Below, piece after piece: positions 1 to 7,535 of a DNA stretch of 24,975 nt (the stretch's first letter is position 1; every line of letters begins with the position of its first letter). Under the pieces are notes generated by a model. It searched no databases and was not told the origin of the DNA. It saw only the letters and a list, made by a program, of their open reading frames with translations. A program made the position numbers and the translations under genes. Source of the stretch: JAUASV01 sp047605685 (lineage in GTDB: Bacteria; Actinomycetota; Actinomycetes; Actinomycetales; Microbacteriaceae); contig JASGFF010000035.1 in the NCBI GenBank assembly GCA_047605685.1, positions 1 to 24,975 on the forward strand. Reading direction: 5' to 3'.

Positions 1-437
1 ACTACGTCAAGCTCGACGGCGAGGTCGGCATCATCGGCAACGGCGCCGGGCTCGTCATGAGCACCCTGGACGTCGTGGCCTACGCCGGCGAGAGGCACGG
101 CGGCGTGAAGCCGGCCAACTTCCTCGACATCGGCGGCGGCGCCTCGGCGACCGTGATGGCGGCCGGGCTCGACGTCATCCTCGGCGACGCGCAGGTCAAG
201 AGCGTGTTCGTCAACGTCTTCGGCGGCATCACCTCCTGCGTCGCGGTCGCGAACGGCATCGTGCAGGCGCTCGAGATCCTCGGGGACGCCGCGACAAAGC
301 CGCTCGTCGTCCGCCTGGACGGCAACCAGGTGGAGGAGGGCCGCGCCATCCTCGCGGCCGCGGACCATCCGCTCGTGACCGTCGCCGCATCCATGGACGA
401 GGGCGCCGACAGGGCGGCCGCGCTCGCGGCCGCCTGA
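1..437 (+). CDS. sucC: Succinyl-CoA synthetase beta subunit (ADP/GDP-forming), C-terminal part
   Basis: The gene enters from the left edge; its first complete codon is at base 3 and 144 residues are visible. SucC carries the nucleotide-grasp domain and pairs with SucD to interconvert succinyl-CoA and succinate with nucleotide phosphorylation in the TCA cycle, in the cytoplasm. The visible part is the C-terminal ligase/CoA-binding domain, with the family runs NGAGLVMSTLD, NFLDIGGGA, VFVNVFGGI and RLDGNQVEEG. It ends in TGA 30 bp before sucD on the same strand, the usual sucCD order. The N-terminal ATP-grasp half lies outside the window, so ATP or GTP preference cannot be judged. The assignment itself is secure. 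Confidence 0.96.
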   Translation, partial: YVKLDGEVGIIGNGAGLVMSTLDVVAYAGERHGGVKPANFLDIGGGASATVMAAGLDVILGDAQVKSVFVNVFGGITSCVAVANGIVQALEILGDAATKPLVVRLDGNQVEEGRAILAAADHPLVTVAASMDEGADRAAALAAA

Positions 438-467
438 TCGCCGACGGATAGACAGAGAGGAACTGAC

Positions 468-1358
468 ATGTCGATCTTCCTGAACAAGGACAGCAAGGTC
501 ATCGTCCAGGGCATCACCGGCGGTGAGGGCAGCAAGCACACGGCGCTCATGCTCAAGGCGGGCACGCGGATCGTCGGCGGCGTCAACGCGCGCAAGGCCG
601 GCACGACCGTCGAGCACGAGGGCGGGGTGACCCTGCCGGTGTTCGGCACCGTCGCCGAGGCCATCGAGAAGACCGGGGCGGATGTCTCCATCGCCTTCGT
701 GCCGCCGGCATTCGCCAAGGACGCCATCATCGAGGCCGTCGACGCCGAGATCCCGCTGCTCGTGGTGATCACCGAGGGCATCCCCGTGCAGGACTCGGCC
801 GAGGCCTGGGCGCACGCCAAGGCCAAGGGCGACAAGACCCGTATCATCGGCCCGAACTGCCCCGGCATCATCACGCCGGGGGAGTCGCTCGTGGGCATCA
901 CCCCGGCGAACATCACCGGCCCGGGCCCGATCGGCCTGGTCTCGAAGTCGGGCACGCTGACGTACCAGATGATGTACGAGCTGCGCGAGCACGGCTTCTC
1001 GACGGCCATCGGCATCGGCGGCGACCCGATCATCGGCACGACGCACATCGACGCGCTCGCCGCCTTCGAGGCCGACCCGCAGACGAAGGCGATCGTGATG
1101 ATCGGCGAGATCGGCGGCGACGCCGAGGAGCGCGCGGCCGACTTCATCAGGGCCAACGTCACGAAGCCGGTCGTCGGATATGTCGCGGGCTTCACCGCCC
1201 CCGAGGGCAAGACCATGGGCCACGCCGGCGCCATCGTCTCCGGCTCGGCCGGCACCGCGCAGGCGAAGAAGGAGGCCCTCGAGGCCGCCGGTGTCAGGGT
1301 CGGCAAGACGCCGAGCGAGACCGCCGCGCTCATGAAGGAGATCATCGCGGCGCTCTGA
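468..1358 (+). CDS. sucD: Succinyl-CoA synthetase alpha subunit
   Basis: A 296-residue protein, close to the usual 290-300 for SucD. It binds CoA and carries the histidine that is transiently phosphorylated during the succinyl-CoA/succinate reaction. Visible family features are the N-terminal CoA-binding Rossmann region (VIVQGITGGEGSKH), GPNCPGIITPGE, the SKSGTLTYQ loop, GIGGDPIIGT and the active-site histidine in MGHAGAIVSG. The ATG follows a purine-rich ribosome site (AGAGAGGAA) about five bases upstream. It is 30 bp downstream of sucC and surely cotranscribed with it. Its stop is followed by the TetR gene on the same strand after 83 bp. Nothing is truncated or odd. Confidence 0.97.
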   Translation: MSIFLNKDSKVIVQGITGGEGSKHTALMLKAGTRIVGGVNARKAGTTVEHEGGVTLPVFGTVAEAIEKTGADVSIAFVPPAFAKDAIIEAVDAEIPLLVVITEGIPVQDSAEAWAHAKAKGDKTRIIGPNCPGIITPGESLVGITPANITGPGPIGLVSKSGTLTYQMMYELREHGFSTAIGIGGDPIIGTTHIDALAAFEADPQTKAIVMIGEIGGDAEERAADFIRANVTKPVVGYVAGFTAPEGKTMGHAGAIVSGSAGTAQAKKEALEAAGVRVGKTPSETAALMKEIIAAL

Positions 1359-1376
1359 GCGTGCCGGCGCGACTCC

Positions 1377-1391
1377 TAAACTGGTGTCGAC
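1377..1391 (+). promoter_or_regulatory. Possible promoter -10 (TAAACT) and degenerate operator ahead of the TetR gene
   Basis: TAAACT at 1377-1382 fits an actinobacterial TANNNT -10 element; a weak -35 (CTGAGC, 1355-1360) overlaps the sucD stop with 16-bp spacing. The overlapping stretch 1376-1391 (CTAAAC-TGGT-GTCGAC) matches only 7 of 12 arm positions of the TTCTAC-N4-GTAGAA motif found upstream of the catabolic genes. An autoregulatory site is therefore possible but poorly supported. Confidence 0.25.
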
Positions 1392-1396
1392 GCGAT

Positions 1397-1418
1397 GGTG
1401 CGCGCGGGGCGCGCGACC
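1397..1418 (+). terminator. GC-only hairpin between sucD and the TetR gene
   Basis: GGT-GCGCGC is followed by a three-base loop and GCGCGC-G-ACC, giving a nine-pair stem with one bulged G. No T-tract follows. It could end sucCD transcripts or sit in the TetR mRNA leader; it lies downstream of the proposed -10 and 24 bp before the chosen start. Simple GC-rich sequence makes chance stems common here. Confidence 0.3.
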
Positions 1419-1441
1419 GCGAACAGCTGGAAGAGGAACCC

Positions 1442-2026
1442 GTGCCGAAGGTGATCGATCACGACCAGCGTCGGAGCTACATCATCGACGTGGCCTGGGG
1501 TCTCATCATGAAGGGCGGTATCGAAGCCGCGACGATGCGCGAGATCGCGGCGGAAGCCGGTTTCGCGAACGGTGCGCTCAAGCACTACTTCCCCGGCAAG
1601 GACGAGATCATCCACGGCGCCTACCAGCGGGCGCTGAGCGCGATGAACGAGCACGTCACGGCGGCGATCGCCGACAAGACGGGGATGGAGGCGCTGCGCA
1701 CCTTCGTCGAGACGACGCTCCCGGTCGACGAGGACGCGGAGTCGGCCGCGCGCGTCCTGCTCTCCTTCTGGGAGCACGGCATCGGCAACGACGCGCTCCG
1801 GACCGCGTACCACGAGCACCTCGAGTCGTGGCGCGCCACGCTCGTCACGCTCATCGAGGACGCGCGCGCCGAGGGCACCGTCCGCACGACGAAGTCCGAC
1901 GAAGAACTCGTCGACGAGATCATCCTCGTCAACATCGGGGCGACCGTGCTCGCTGTCACCGGTCCGCAGTTCGTTCGGCCGGAGTCTCTTCGCCGCCTCG
2001 CGGCGAGCTTCTTCGAGGGACTCTGA
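1442..2026 (+). CDS. TetR/AcrR-family transcriptional regulator
   Basis: A 194-residue protein from the GTG at 1442, a typical TetR length. The start is chosen because a purine-rich site (GGAAGAGGAA) lies just upstream. An in-frame upstream start at 1361 would add 27 arginine-rich residues and lacks such a site. The N-terminal helix-turn-helix is at about residues 31-50 (TMREIAAEAGFANGALKHYF), followed by GKDEII, the classic TetR pattern. The C-terminal ligand domain (FWEHGIGNDALR, LESWRATLVTLIEDAR) resembles the BetI-like TetR_C group. It converges on the leftward esterase gene with six bases between stops. It is the only dedicated regulator in the catabolic block, so I infer that it controls the TTCTAC-N4-GTAGAA sites; binding is unproven. 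Confidence 0.9.
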   Translation: MPKVIDHDQRRSYIIDVAWGLIMKGGIEAATMREIAAEAGFANGALKHYFPGKDEIIHGAYQRALSAMNEHVTAAIADKTGMEALRTFVETTLPVDEDAESAARVLLSFWEHGIGNDALRTAYHEHLESWRATLVTLIEDARAEGTVRTTKSDEELVDEIILVNIGATVLAVTGPQFVRPESLRRLAASFFEGL

Positions 2027-2032
2027 CCCGGC

Positions 2033-3001
2033 TCAGTCGGCCGGGCCGAGCACTCGGTCGAGCCAGTTCTCCCGCGCGTGCGCGGCGGCCCTGCTCACGA
2101 GCGCGTCCGGGGAGAAGCCGCTGAAGCCGTGGTGACCGCCGTCGTAGACGTGCAGCTCGCACGGCACGCCGGCCGCCCAGAGACCGAGCGCGTAGCGCGT
2201 CGCCTCGTCGCGGAACACCTCGGCGCCGCCGACCTCGATGAAGGTGCGGGGCAGCCCGCGGAAATCGCTCGTGCGCGCCGGCGCCGCGTAGATCGGCACC
2301 TCGGGTCCGCCGGCCGCGGAGCCGAGAAGCGCGGCCCACGCGGTCGCGTTGTCGTTGCGGTCCCACACGCCCAGTCCGTCGTACTGGCGTGCAGAGGGTG
2401 TGTCGTTCCGGTCGTCGATCATCGGGGCGTCGAGGAGCTGCGCCATGAGCCGCGGCCCGCCCCGATCCCGCGCGAGGAGCGCGACCGCGGCGCTCAGGCC
2501 GCCGCCGGCGGAGGAGCCCATGACGAGAACGCGGTCGGGATCGAAGCCGAGCTCAGCGGCGTGCGCCACGAACCAGACGAGGCCCGAATAGCAGTCCTCG
2601 ACACCGGCGGGGTAGGGATGCTCCGGGGCCAGCCGGTACTCGACGCTCGCGGTCACCGCGCCGTATCGCTTCACAAGGGCCGCGCCCGGGGCCATCCCGC
2701 GACTGCCGAGCACCATCCCGCCGCCGTGGATGAGATAGACGCCGGGCGCGCCGCTCGTGCCGCCCGCCGGGCCCGAGACGGTGAGCGCGATCTCGTTCCC
2801 GTCGACCCCCTCGACGGTCTCCTCGCGGGTCGCGACCTCGGGGTCGTCGACGGTCGGGAGGGAGGCGAGCACGTCGGCGACGTGCTCGCGGGAGCACACG
2901 ATGGTGTCCGGCCGCAGCGGCACCGGCTCGAAGGTCTGCCGCATCCGCTCCATGCCCGCCAGCAGCGCGGGATCGTAGGGGATCGGCCGGTGGTCGGTCA
3001 T
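2033..3001 (-). CDS. HSL-type (family IV) alpha/beta hydrolase / esterase 1
   Basis: A 322-residue cytoplasmic hydrolase. HSL-family enzymes cleave short esters or lactones through a Ser-acid-His triad. Visible are the oxyanion motif HGGG (residues 92-95), the nucleophile elbow GSSAGG with Ser164, VEYRLAPEHPYPAG between them, the acid region EVGGAEVFRDE and the histidine in HHGF near the C terminus. The acid position reads Glu (AEVFRDE) where many members have Asp. The ATG at 3001 has an AGAGGAG ribosome site four bases away. It is the last gene of the leftward operon, 50 bp after the MFS gene. It is a clear paralogue of the esterase at 4347-5333, sharing the same landmark motifs. The natural ester is unknown; monoterpene-lactone hydrolases belong to this superfamily but nothing here proves that use. 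Confidence 0.9.
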   Translation of the reverse strand: MTDHRPIPYDPALLAGMERMRQTFEPVPLRPDTIVCSREHVADVLASLPTVDDPEVATREETVEGVDGNEIALTVSGPAGGTSGAPGVYLIHGGGMVLGSRGMAPGAALVKRYGAVTASVEYRLAPEHPYPAGVEDCYSGLVWFVAHAAELGFDPDRVLVMGSSAGGGLSAAVALLARDRGGPRLMAQLLDAPMIDDRNDTPSARQYDGLGVWDRNDNATAWAALLGSAAGGPEVPIYAAPARTSDFRGLPRTFIEVGGAEVFRDEATRYALGLWAAGVPCELHVYDGGHHGFSGFSPDALVSRAAAHARENWLDRVLGPAD

Positions 3002-3051
3002 GGGCTCCTCTGATCGTTCGTCTTTGTTCGTGAACCGGGGTGTCTGCGGGC

Positions 3052-4350
3052 TCATCCGAGGGGGATGGACCCGACCTCGGGCGGGCCGGCGACCTGGATG
3101 GGCTCGGTGACGGGTGCCGGCTCCCGTGCGGCGGCGTGGCGTGCGGTGCGCCTGCGGACCGCGGGGAGCACGCACGCCCACGCGACGAGCGTCGCGGCGC
3201 CGAAGCCCGCGCACAGCGTCACCGCGAAGATGAGCGGTGTCGTGCCGAGCAGCAACACGAACGGCGCGACGACCGGGCCCACGATCGTCGACACGGTGCC
3301 GAGCAGCGCGGCCGCGGTGCCGGCACGGGCGCCGTGGTCCTCCAGGGCGAGCGTCGAGCCGTTCGGCCCGCCGATGCCCGAGGTGAACATGCAGAGCAGG
3401 ACACACACGATCAGGCCGGGAAGGCCGAAGGCGAGGACGCTCGCGATGAGCACGCCGGCGGCCAGGGCCGCGGCGGTGTAGGACCCGAGGTGGAGCAGCA
3501 GCGGTCCGAAGCGTCGGACGATCGGTCGTGAGGCCTGGCCGCCGAGCAGGGCCGCGAGGGCGTTCGCGGCGAAGACGAGGCTGAACTCCTGCGGGGAGAG
3601 CCCGTACCCGCCCTCGAGCACGAAGCTGATCATCGAGAGGTAGGCGAAGAACCCGGTCCCGGCGAGCGCCCCGGCGGTGAGCACGCCGACGAACACCGGA
3701 TCCCTGAGCACGGTGCCGATCTCGCCGAGCGTGCGCTGCGCGCCGCCGCCGTGCCGTGCCGAGCCGTCGAGCGTCTCGGGAACGAGCAGCGCCGCGGCGG
3801 CCGCGATGAGTGTGCCGACGGTGCCGAGCACCACGAACACGCCGCGCCAATCGGTGACCCGCGCGAGCTGCCCGCCGATGATCGGCGCGATGACGGGGGC
3901 GAGAGCGCCGACCACCCCGAGAAGCGACAGCATCCGGCTCAGCTCGACGCCCGAATAGAGGTCGCGCGCGATCGCCATCGCGGTGACGATCCCTGCCGCC
4001 CCGCACAGCCCCTGCGCGGCTCGCACGGCGAGCAGCACCTCGATGGTCGGGGCCATCGCGCAGGCGAACGAGAACAGCGCGAAGCCCGCGACGCCGACGA
4101 CCAGCGGCAGCCGGCGCCCGACCCGGTCCGAGAGCGGCCCGGCGATGAGCTGCCCGAGGCCGAGCCCGATCATGCAGACCGACATGGACCACTGCGCGAG
4201 CCCGTCGGTCGTGCCGAGGTCGCGGGCGAGCGCCGGGAGCGTCGGCATGTACAGGTCCATCGAGAGCGGCCCGAACGCCTCGAACACGCCGAGCAGCAGC
4301 GCGAGCCCGACACCGCCCGCGGCGAGGCGGTTCCTCACCCGCGAGATCAC
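3052..4350 (-). CDS. MFS transporter, Bcr/CflA drug-resistance type
   Basis: A 432-residue integral membrane protein with about twelve hydrophobic segments. The Bcr/CflA subgroup is suggested by LSMDLYMPTLPALARDLG in the first segment, GQLIAGPLSDRVGRR (motif A, loop 2-3) and a glycine/proline-rich fifth segment (GVVGALAPVIAPIIGG, the antiporter motif). Family members are proton-driven exporters of drugs and small metabolites. The start is the GTG at 4350, which overlaps the preceding esterase's TGA as GTGA, pointing to translational coupling. A hydrophilic tail of about 40 residues rich in Arg, Ala and Pro follows the last segment. In this operon it may expel a toxic pathway intermediate or move a substrate; direction and cargo are inferred, not shown. 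Confidence 0.9.
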   Translation of the reverse strand: MISRVRNRLAAGGVGLALLLGVFEAFGPLSMDLYMPTLPALARDLGTTDGLAQWSMSVCMIGLGLGQLIAGPLSDRVGRRLPLVVGVAGFALFSFACAMAPTIEVLLAVRAAQGLCGAAGIVTAMAIARDLYSGVELSRMLSLLGVVGALAPVIAPIIGGQLARVTDWRGVFVVLGTVGTLIAAAAALLVPETLDGSARHGGGAQRTLGEIGTVLRDPVFVGVLTAGALAGTGFFAYLSMISFVLEGGYGLSPQEFSLVFAANALAALLGGQASRPIVRRFGPLLLHLGSYTAAALAAGVLIASVLAFGLPGLIVCVLLCMFTSGIGGPNGSTLALEDHGARAGTAAALLGTVSTIVGPVVAPFVLLLGTTPLIFAVTLCAGFGAATLVAWACVLPAVRRRTARHAAAREPAPVTEPIQVAGPPEVGSIPLG

Positions 4351-5333
4351 AGGCCGAGCTTGCGCTTCAGCCAGGACGTGCGAGCGGCCTTCGCGGCCCG
4401 CGTGATCTCCGCATCGCCCGCGACCATGTCGAAGCCGTGGAATCCTCCGGCCCACACGTGGAGCTCGCAGTCGCCCCCGGCCGCCCAGATCCGAGACGCG
4501 TACTCGACGTCCTCGTCACGGAACATCTCCGCGGAGCCGACCTCGATGAAGGCCGGTGCGAGCCCCGAGAGATCGGCGGCCCGGGAGGGCGCGCCGTGCG
4601 CGGGCGCATCGGGGGAGTGCGCGAGCTGATCGCCGAGCACCATGCGCCAGGCCAGCTGGTTGTTCTCGAGAGGCCAGGCTGCCAGGGCCGGGTCGGCGTA
4701 CTGCCTGGCCGAGACGGTCGAGCTGGTGTTGTCGATCATCGGGCACAGCAGCAGCTGGCCGGCGAGAGCCGGTCCGCGCCGGTCGCGCTGCAGCAGCGCG
4801 ACGATCGCGGAGAACCCGCCGCCCGCGCTGCCGCCCATGACGACGATCCGATCGGGGTCGCCGCCGAGGGAGGCCGCGTTCGCCGCGACCCAGAGGAACC
4901 CGGCGTAGACGTCCTCCGCGCCGGCCGGATAGGGGTGCTCCGGCGCCAGGCGGTACTCGACGTTCACCGCCACGACGCCGAGGGCCTCGACGAGCTCGAC
5001 GAGCCGACCCGTGTCCATCTCCTTCGTGCCGACGATCATGCCGCCGCCGTGGATGTTGTAGAGGACCGGGACGCCGCCAGCGAGCCCCTGTGGCCGGAGG
5101 ATCGTGATCGCGAGCTCGGGGGCGCCGTCCGGACCGGGGATCGTCCGGTCCTCGAACTCGACACCGCGGTCGCCGATGAGCTCGGCCGTCGTCGGCGTCG
5201 GGAAGCCGGTGCCGGGCGTGCGCGAGGCGCGGACGGCGTCCTCGGTCATGACACGCGGCCCCATGCCGCTCATCGCCTCGAGGCTTCCGACGATCTCCGG
5301 ATCGATCGGGATCGGGAAACGGGGGTCGGTCAT
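4347..5333 (-). CDS. HSL-type (family IV) alpha/beta hydrolase / esterase 2
   Basis: A 328-residue hydrolase of the hormone-sensitive-lipase family. Visible are HGGG at residues 95-98, the nucleophile elbow GGSAGG with Ser169, VEYRLAPEHPYPAG, the acid-loop EVGSAEMFRDE and FHGF near the C terminus, giving a complete Ser/acid/His set; the acid looks like Glu. The ATG at 5333 shares one base with the stop of the aldo/keto reductase upstream (TGATG), and its own stop overlaps the MFS start, so three genes are tightly coupled. Motif order matches the esterase at 2033-3001, so the two probably arose by duplication. Two esterases in one operon suggest either two ester bonds in one substrate or divergent specificity. 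Confidence 0.9.
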   Translation of the reverse strand: MTDPRFPIPIDPEIVGSLEAMSGMGPRVMTEDAVRASRTPGTGFPTPTTAELIGDRGVEFEDRTIPGPDGAPELAITILRPQGLAGGVPVLYNIHGGGMIVGTKEMDTGRLVELVEALGVVAVNVEYRLAPEHPYPAGAEDVYAGFLWVAANAASLGGDPDRIVVMGGSAGGGFSAIVALLQRDRRGPALAGQLLLCPMIDNTSSTVSARQYADPALAAWPLENNQLAWRMVLGDQLAHSPDAPAHGAPSRAADLSGLAPAFIEVGSAEMFRDEDVEYASRIWAAGGDCELHVWAGGFHGFDMVAGDAEITRAAKAARTSWLKRKLGL

Positions 5334-6283
5334 CACGGTCCTTCCGGCGAGACGGAGTCCTTGTCGGCCCAGAACGGCCGGGCGAGCTCGCGGATCCGTT
5401 CGGCGCCCAGCGAGTCGACGAGGTCGGCGGCCGCGAGGTTGTCCTGCAGCTGCGACAGCGTCGTCGCTCCGAACAGCGTCGTGACGTTGTGCGGGTGCGT
5501 GAGCACGAACGCCATGGCGAGGACGGCCGCCGTGGTCCCGACCGACTCCGCCGTCTCGATCCACCGCGGCAAGTAGTCGAGCATCGTCGTCCGCACGTCT
5601 CCCGGATCGCGCCCGACCTCTCGGTCGAGGCGGGCCCTCCCGGCGAGATAGCCGCCCTCGAAGACGTCACTCGCCTCGAAGACGAAGCCGCGCTCCCAGA
5701 GCGCTGCGAACGGCGCCCCGTCGGGGATCGATCGACGGGCGACGGAGTATTTCAGCTGGGCGAAGGCGGGCGGCGTCGTGCCCTCCGTCTCGGCGTGGTC
5801 GAGGAGCCGGTGGATGTTCGACGCCGACCAGTTGTTCACACCCCACGCCCGGGTGAGTCCGGCATCGACGAGCTCCTGCATCGCCTCGCCGATCATGGCC
5901 ATGGTGAGATCGTCACGATGGATGTCACCGAGCACGACCACGTCGGCGTGGTCGGTGCCGACGCGGAACAGCGCGCGCTCCAGCTGCGCCCTGAACCCGC
6001 CGTCGTAGGCATCCGTCCACACCTTCTCGCTGAGCAGGTACTTCTCCCGCCCGAACCCGGTGCCGCGGATGAACGCCGACCAGAGCACATCGGTGAGCGC
6101 CGGAGGCCGCGCGCCGGGCACGCCGTAGACGCCGACGTCGAACATGGTCACGCCGCGCTCGACGGCGGCCCGGAGCAGTGCGACGCCGTCCTCGAAGTCC
6201 ATCCGGTCGTAGGTGTGCCACGAGCCGAGGGCGAACCGCGGGAGGGACACCCCGGGGGAGAGCGGGAGTTCGGTCATCGTCAT
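5333..6283 (-). CDS. Aldo/keto reductase family protein 1
   Basis: A 316-residue protein with the (beta/alpha)8 aldo/keto reductase layout. Family members reduce or oxidise carbonyls and alcohols with NADP(H). The likely catalytic set is Asp49, Tyr53, Lys87 and His122. Asp and Tyr are only four apart (FDVGVYG), against five in the usual DTAxxYG, and the His lies in VVVLGDIH. GVNNW and FAQLKYSVARR follow as the substrate and cofactor strands, and LFGATTLSQLQDNL is the C-terminal cofactor region. The ATG at 6283 is followed by a second ATG at 6277; no close ribosome site distinguishes them. It lies 53 bp after the zinc dehydrogenase gene and overlaps esterase 2. It resembles the reductase at 9710-10696. 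Substrate unknown. Confidence 0.85.
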   Translation of the reverse strand: MTMTELPLSPGVSLPRFALGSWHTYDRMDFEDGVALLRAAVERGVTMFDVGVYGVPGARPPALTDVLWSAFIRGTGFGREKYLLSEKVWTDAYDGGFRAQLERALFRVGTDHADVVVLGDIHRDDLTMAMIGEAMQELVDAGLTRAWGVNNWSASNIHRLLDHAETEGTTPPAFAQLKYSVARRSIPDGAPFAALWERGFVFEASDVFEGGYLAGRARLDREVGRDPGDVRTTMLDYLPRWIETAESVGTTAAVLAMAFVLTHPHNVTTLFGATTLSQLQDNLAAADLVDSLGAERIRELARPFWADKDSVSPEGP

Positions 6284-6336
6284 GGTCGGGATTCGCCGTC
6301 CTTCGTGGTCTGGTCGGGTGGATGTCGCGTCGCGGC

Positions 6337-7443
6337 TCAGCGAATCCGCGGGTCGAACACGGCCTTGACCTCGTCGAGGTGGTGCATGTGCTCGATCTTC
6401 TCCGAGGCGGCGTCGAGGCCGACGGGTGCGGAGAACAGCGCGTCCCAGGGGAAACGATCGGCGAAGGTCTCGAAGAACCTGATCGCCGCGAGGTAGTCCG
6501 CGACGTCGCCGTTGATCGAGCCGACGACGGTCATCTCCTTGCCCATGATCGCCGAGAGCGGGATCGGGTCGCCGACGTCACCGGTCGAGCCGACGACGAC
6601 GAAGCGGGAGCGGAGACCGGCCATGCCGATGGCCTCCGGTCCGACGGACCTCGCGCCGGCGAAGTCCATGACGAGGTCGGCGCCGCCGTCGGTGAGGTCC
6701 TGAACCCGCTGGATGATCCCCGCGGAGCCGGCGGAGATGTTGACGACGTGGTCAGCGCCGAAGCGCTTCGCGAGCTCGAGCCGCGAGTCGGGCGCGCCGA
6801 CGACGATGACCGTGCCCGCCCCGCTGATCTTCGCGACCGCGGCCGCGAAGATGCCGAGCGCGCCGGAGCCCTGGACGACGACGGTCTGGCCGGCCGTGAC
6901 CCCGCCCACGCGGTCGAAGGCCCGCAAGACGGTCTTGGAGGCGCAGCCGGCCATGGACGCCCAGGTGTCCTTGACGCCGTCGGGCAGGATGAGCTTCTGC
7001 GCGCCCGGCGTGACGTAGGCGTATTCGCACAGGCCCGCGGTCGAGAAGGGGAACGTGTCGGAGCGCTGGAGGAATCCGTAGCCGCGCTTCGAGCAGAAGA
7101 CCGGCTCGCGGATGACCGTGCAGCCGTGGCATGCGCCGCAGACGGATTCCGACCAGCCGATGCGCTGACCGATCTCGACGGGACGGCCGATGGCATCCCT
7201 CGCGCCCTCCCCGGTCGCGACGACCTCGCCGACCATCTCGTGGCCGAGGACCATGGGCAGCATGCCGGGCCACCCCATGCGTCCCTCCCAGATCTCGACG
7301 TCGGTCCCGCACAGCGTCGAGCACACGATCTGCACGAGCACGGCGCCCGGCTCGAGCGCGTCGGGCAGCGGGAGCTCCTGCATCGTGAGCGGTGCGCCGA
7401 ACTCGGTGAGGACGGCCGCGCGAGAGGTCGTGGACGGCAGCAT
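6337..7443 (-). CDS. Zinc-binding alcohol dehydrogenase (MDR superfamily)
   Basis: A 368-residue medium-chain dehydrogenase that should oxidise an alcohol or reduce a carbonyl with NAD(P). The catalytic zinc ligands are Cys45 (LCGTD) and His68-Glu69 (GHE). The structural-zinc cysteines are 102, 105, 108 and 117, with an eight-residue last gap rather than the common seven. The Rossmann glycine motif is GSGALG, followed by VIVVGAPDSRLELAKRFGADHV. The ATG at 7443 has an AGGAGG ribosome site. It is the first gene of the leftward five-gene operon, and a TTCTAC-N4-GTAGAA-type site (7499-7514) lies between it and the divergent amidohydrolase. No fusion or truncation is seen. The substrate cannot be assigned. 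Confidence 0.92.
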   Translation of the reverse strand: MLPSTTSRAAVLTEFGAPLTMQELPLPDALEPGAVLVQIVCSTLCGTDVEIWEGRMGWPGMLPMVLGHEMVGEVVATGEGARDAIGRPVEIGQRIGWSESVCGACHGCTVIREPVFCSKRGYGFLQRSDTFPFSTAGLCEYAYVTPGAQKLILPDGVKDTWASMAGCASKTVLRAFDRVGGVTAGQTVVVQGSGALGIFAAAVAKISGAGTVIVVGAPDSRLELAKRFGADHVVNISAGSAGIIQRVQDLTDGGADLVMDFAGARSVGPEAIGMAGLRSRFVVVGSTGDVGDPIPLSAIMGKEMTVVGSINGDVADYLAAIRFFETFADRFPWDALFSAPVGLDAASEKIEHMHHLDEVKAVFDPRIR

Positions 7444-7498
7444 CGGGAGACCTCCTGGTGATGGGTGCGCGTGGCGCGGGGGCGCTGCGTGTAGTTTA

Positions 7499-7514
7499 GT
7501 CTACGCATGTTGAA
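7499..7514. promoter_or_regulatory. Operator A of the shared 16-bp motif (zinc ADH / amidohydrolase)
   Basis: GTCTAC-GCAT-GTTGAA matches 10 of 12 arm positions of TTCTAC-N4-GTAGAA. It lies in the 92-bp divergent region, 56 bp from the dehydrogenase start and 22 bp from the amidohydrolase start. TANNNT-like -10 candidates overlap it (TAGTCT 7497-7502 on plus; TAGACT on minus), as expected for a repressor site. Confidence 0.6.
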
Positions 7515-7535
7515 CTACGGGAGACAGACCGACAT

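Noticed and set aside
80..1345. A 421-codon open frame on the minus strand opposite sucC and sucD
   Set aside because: High-GC codon bias keeps the opposite strand open. The peptide has no recognisable domain and the plus-strand genes are certain.
7491..7504. Inverted repeat GTAG-N6-CTAC beside operator A
   Set aside because: Its half-site orientation and spacing do not recur in the other three promoter regions, whereas the 16-bp register at 7499-7514 does.
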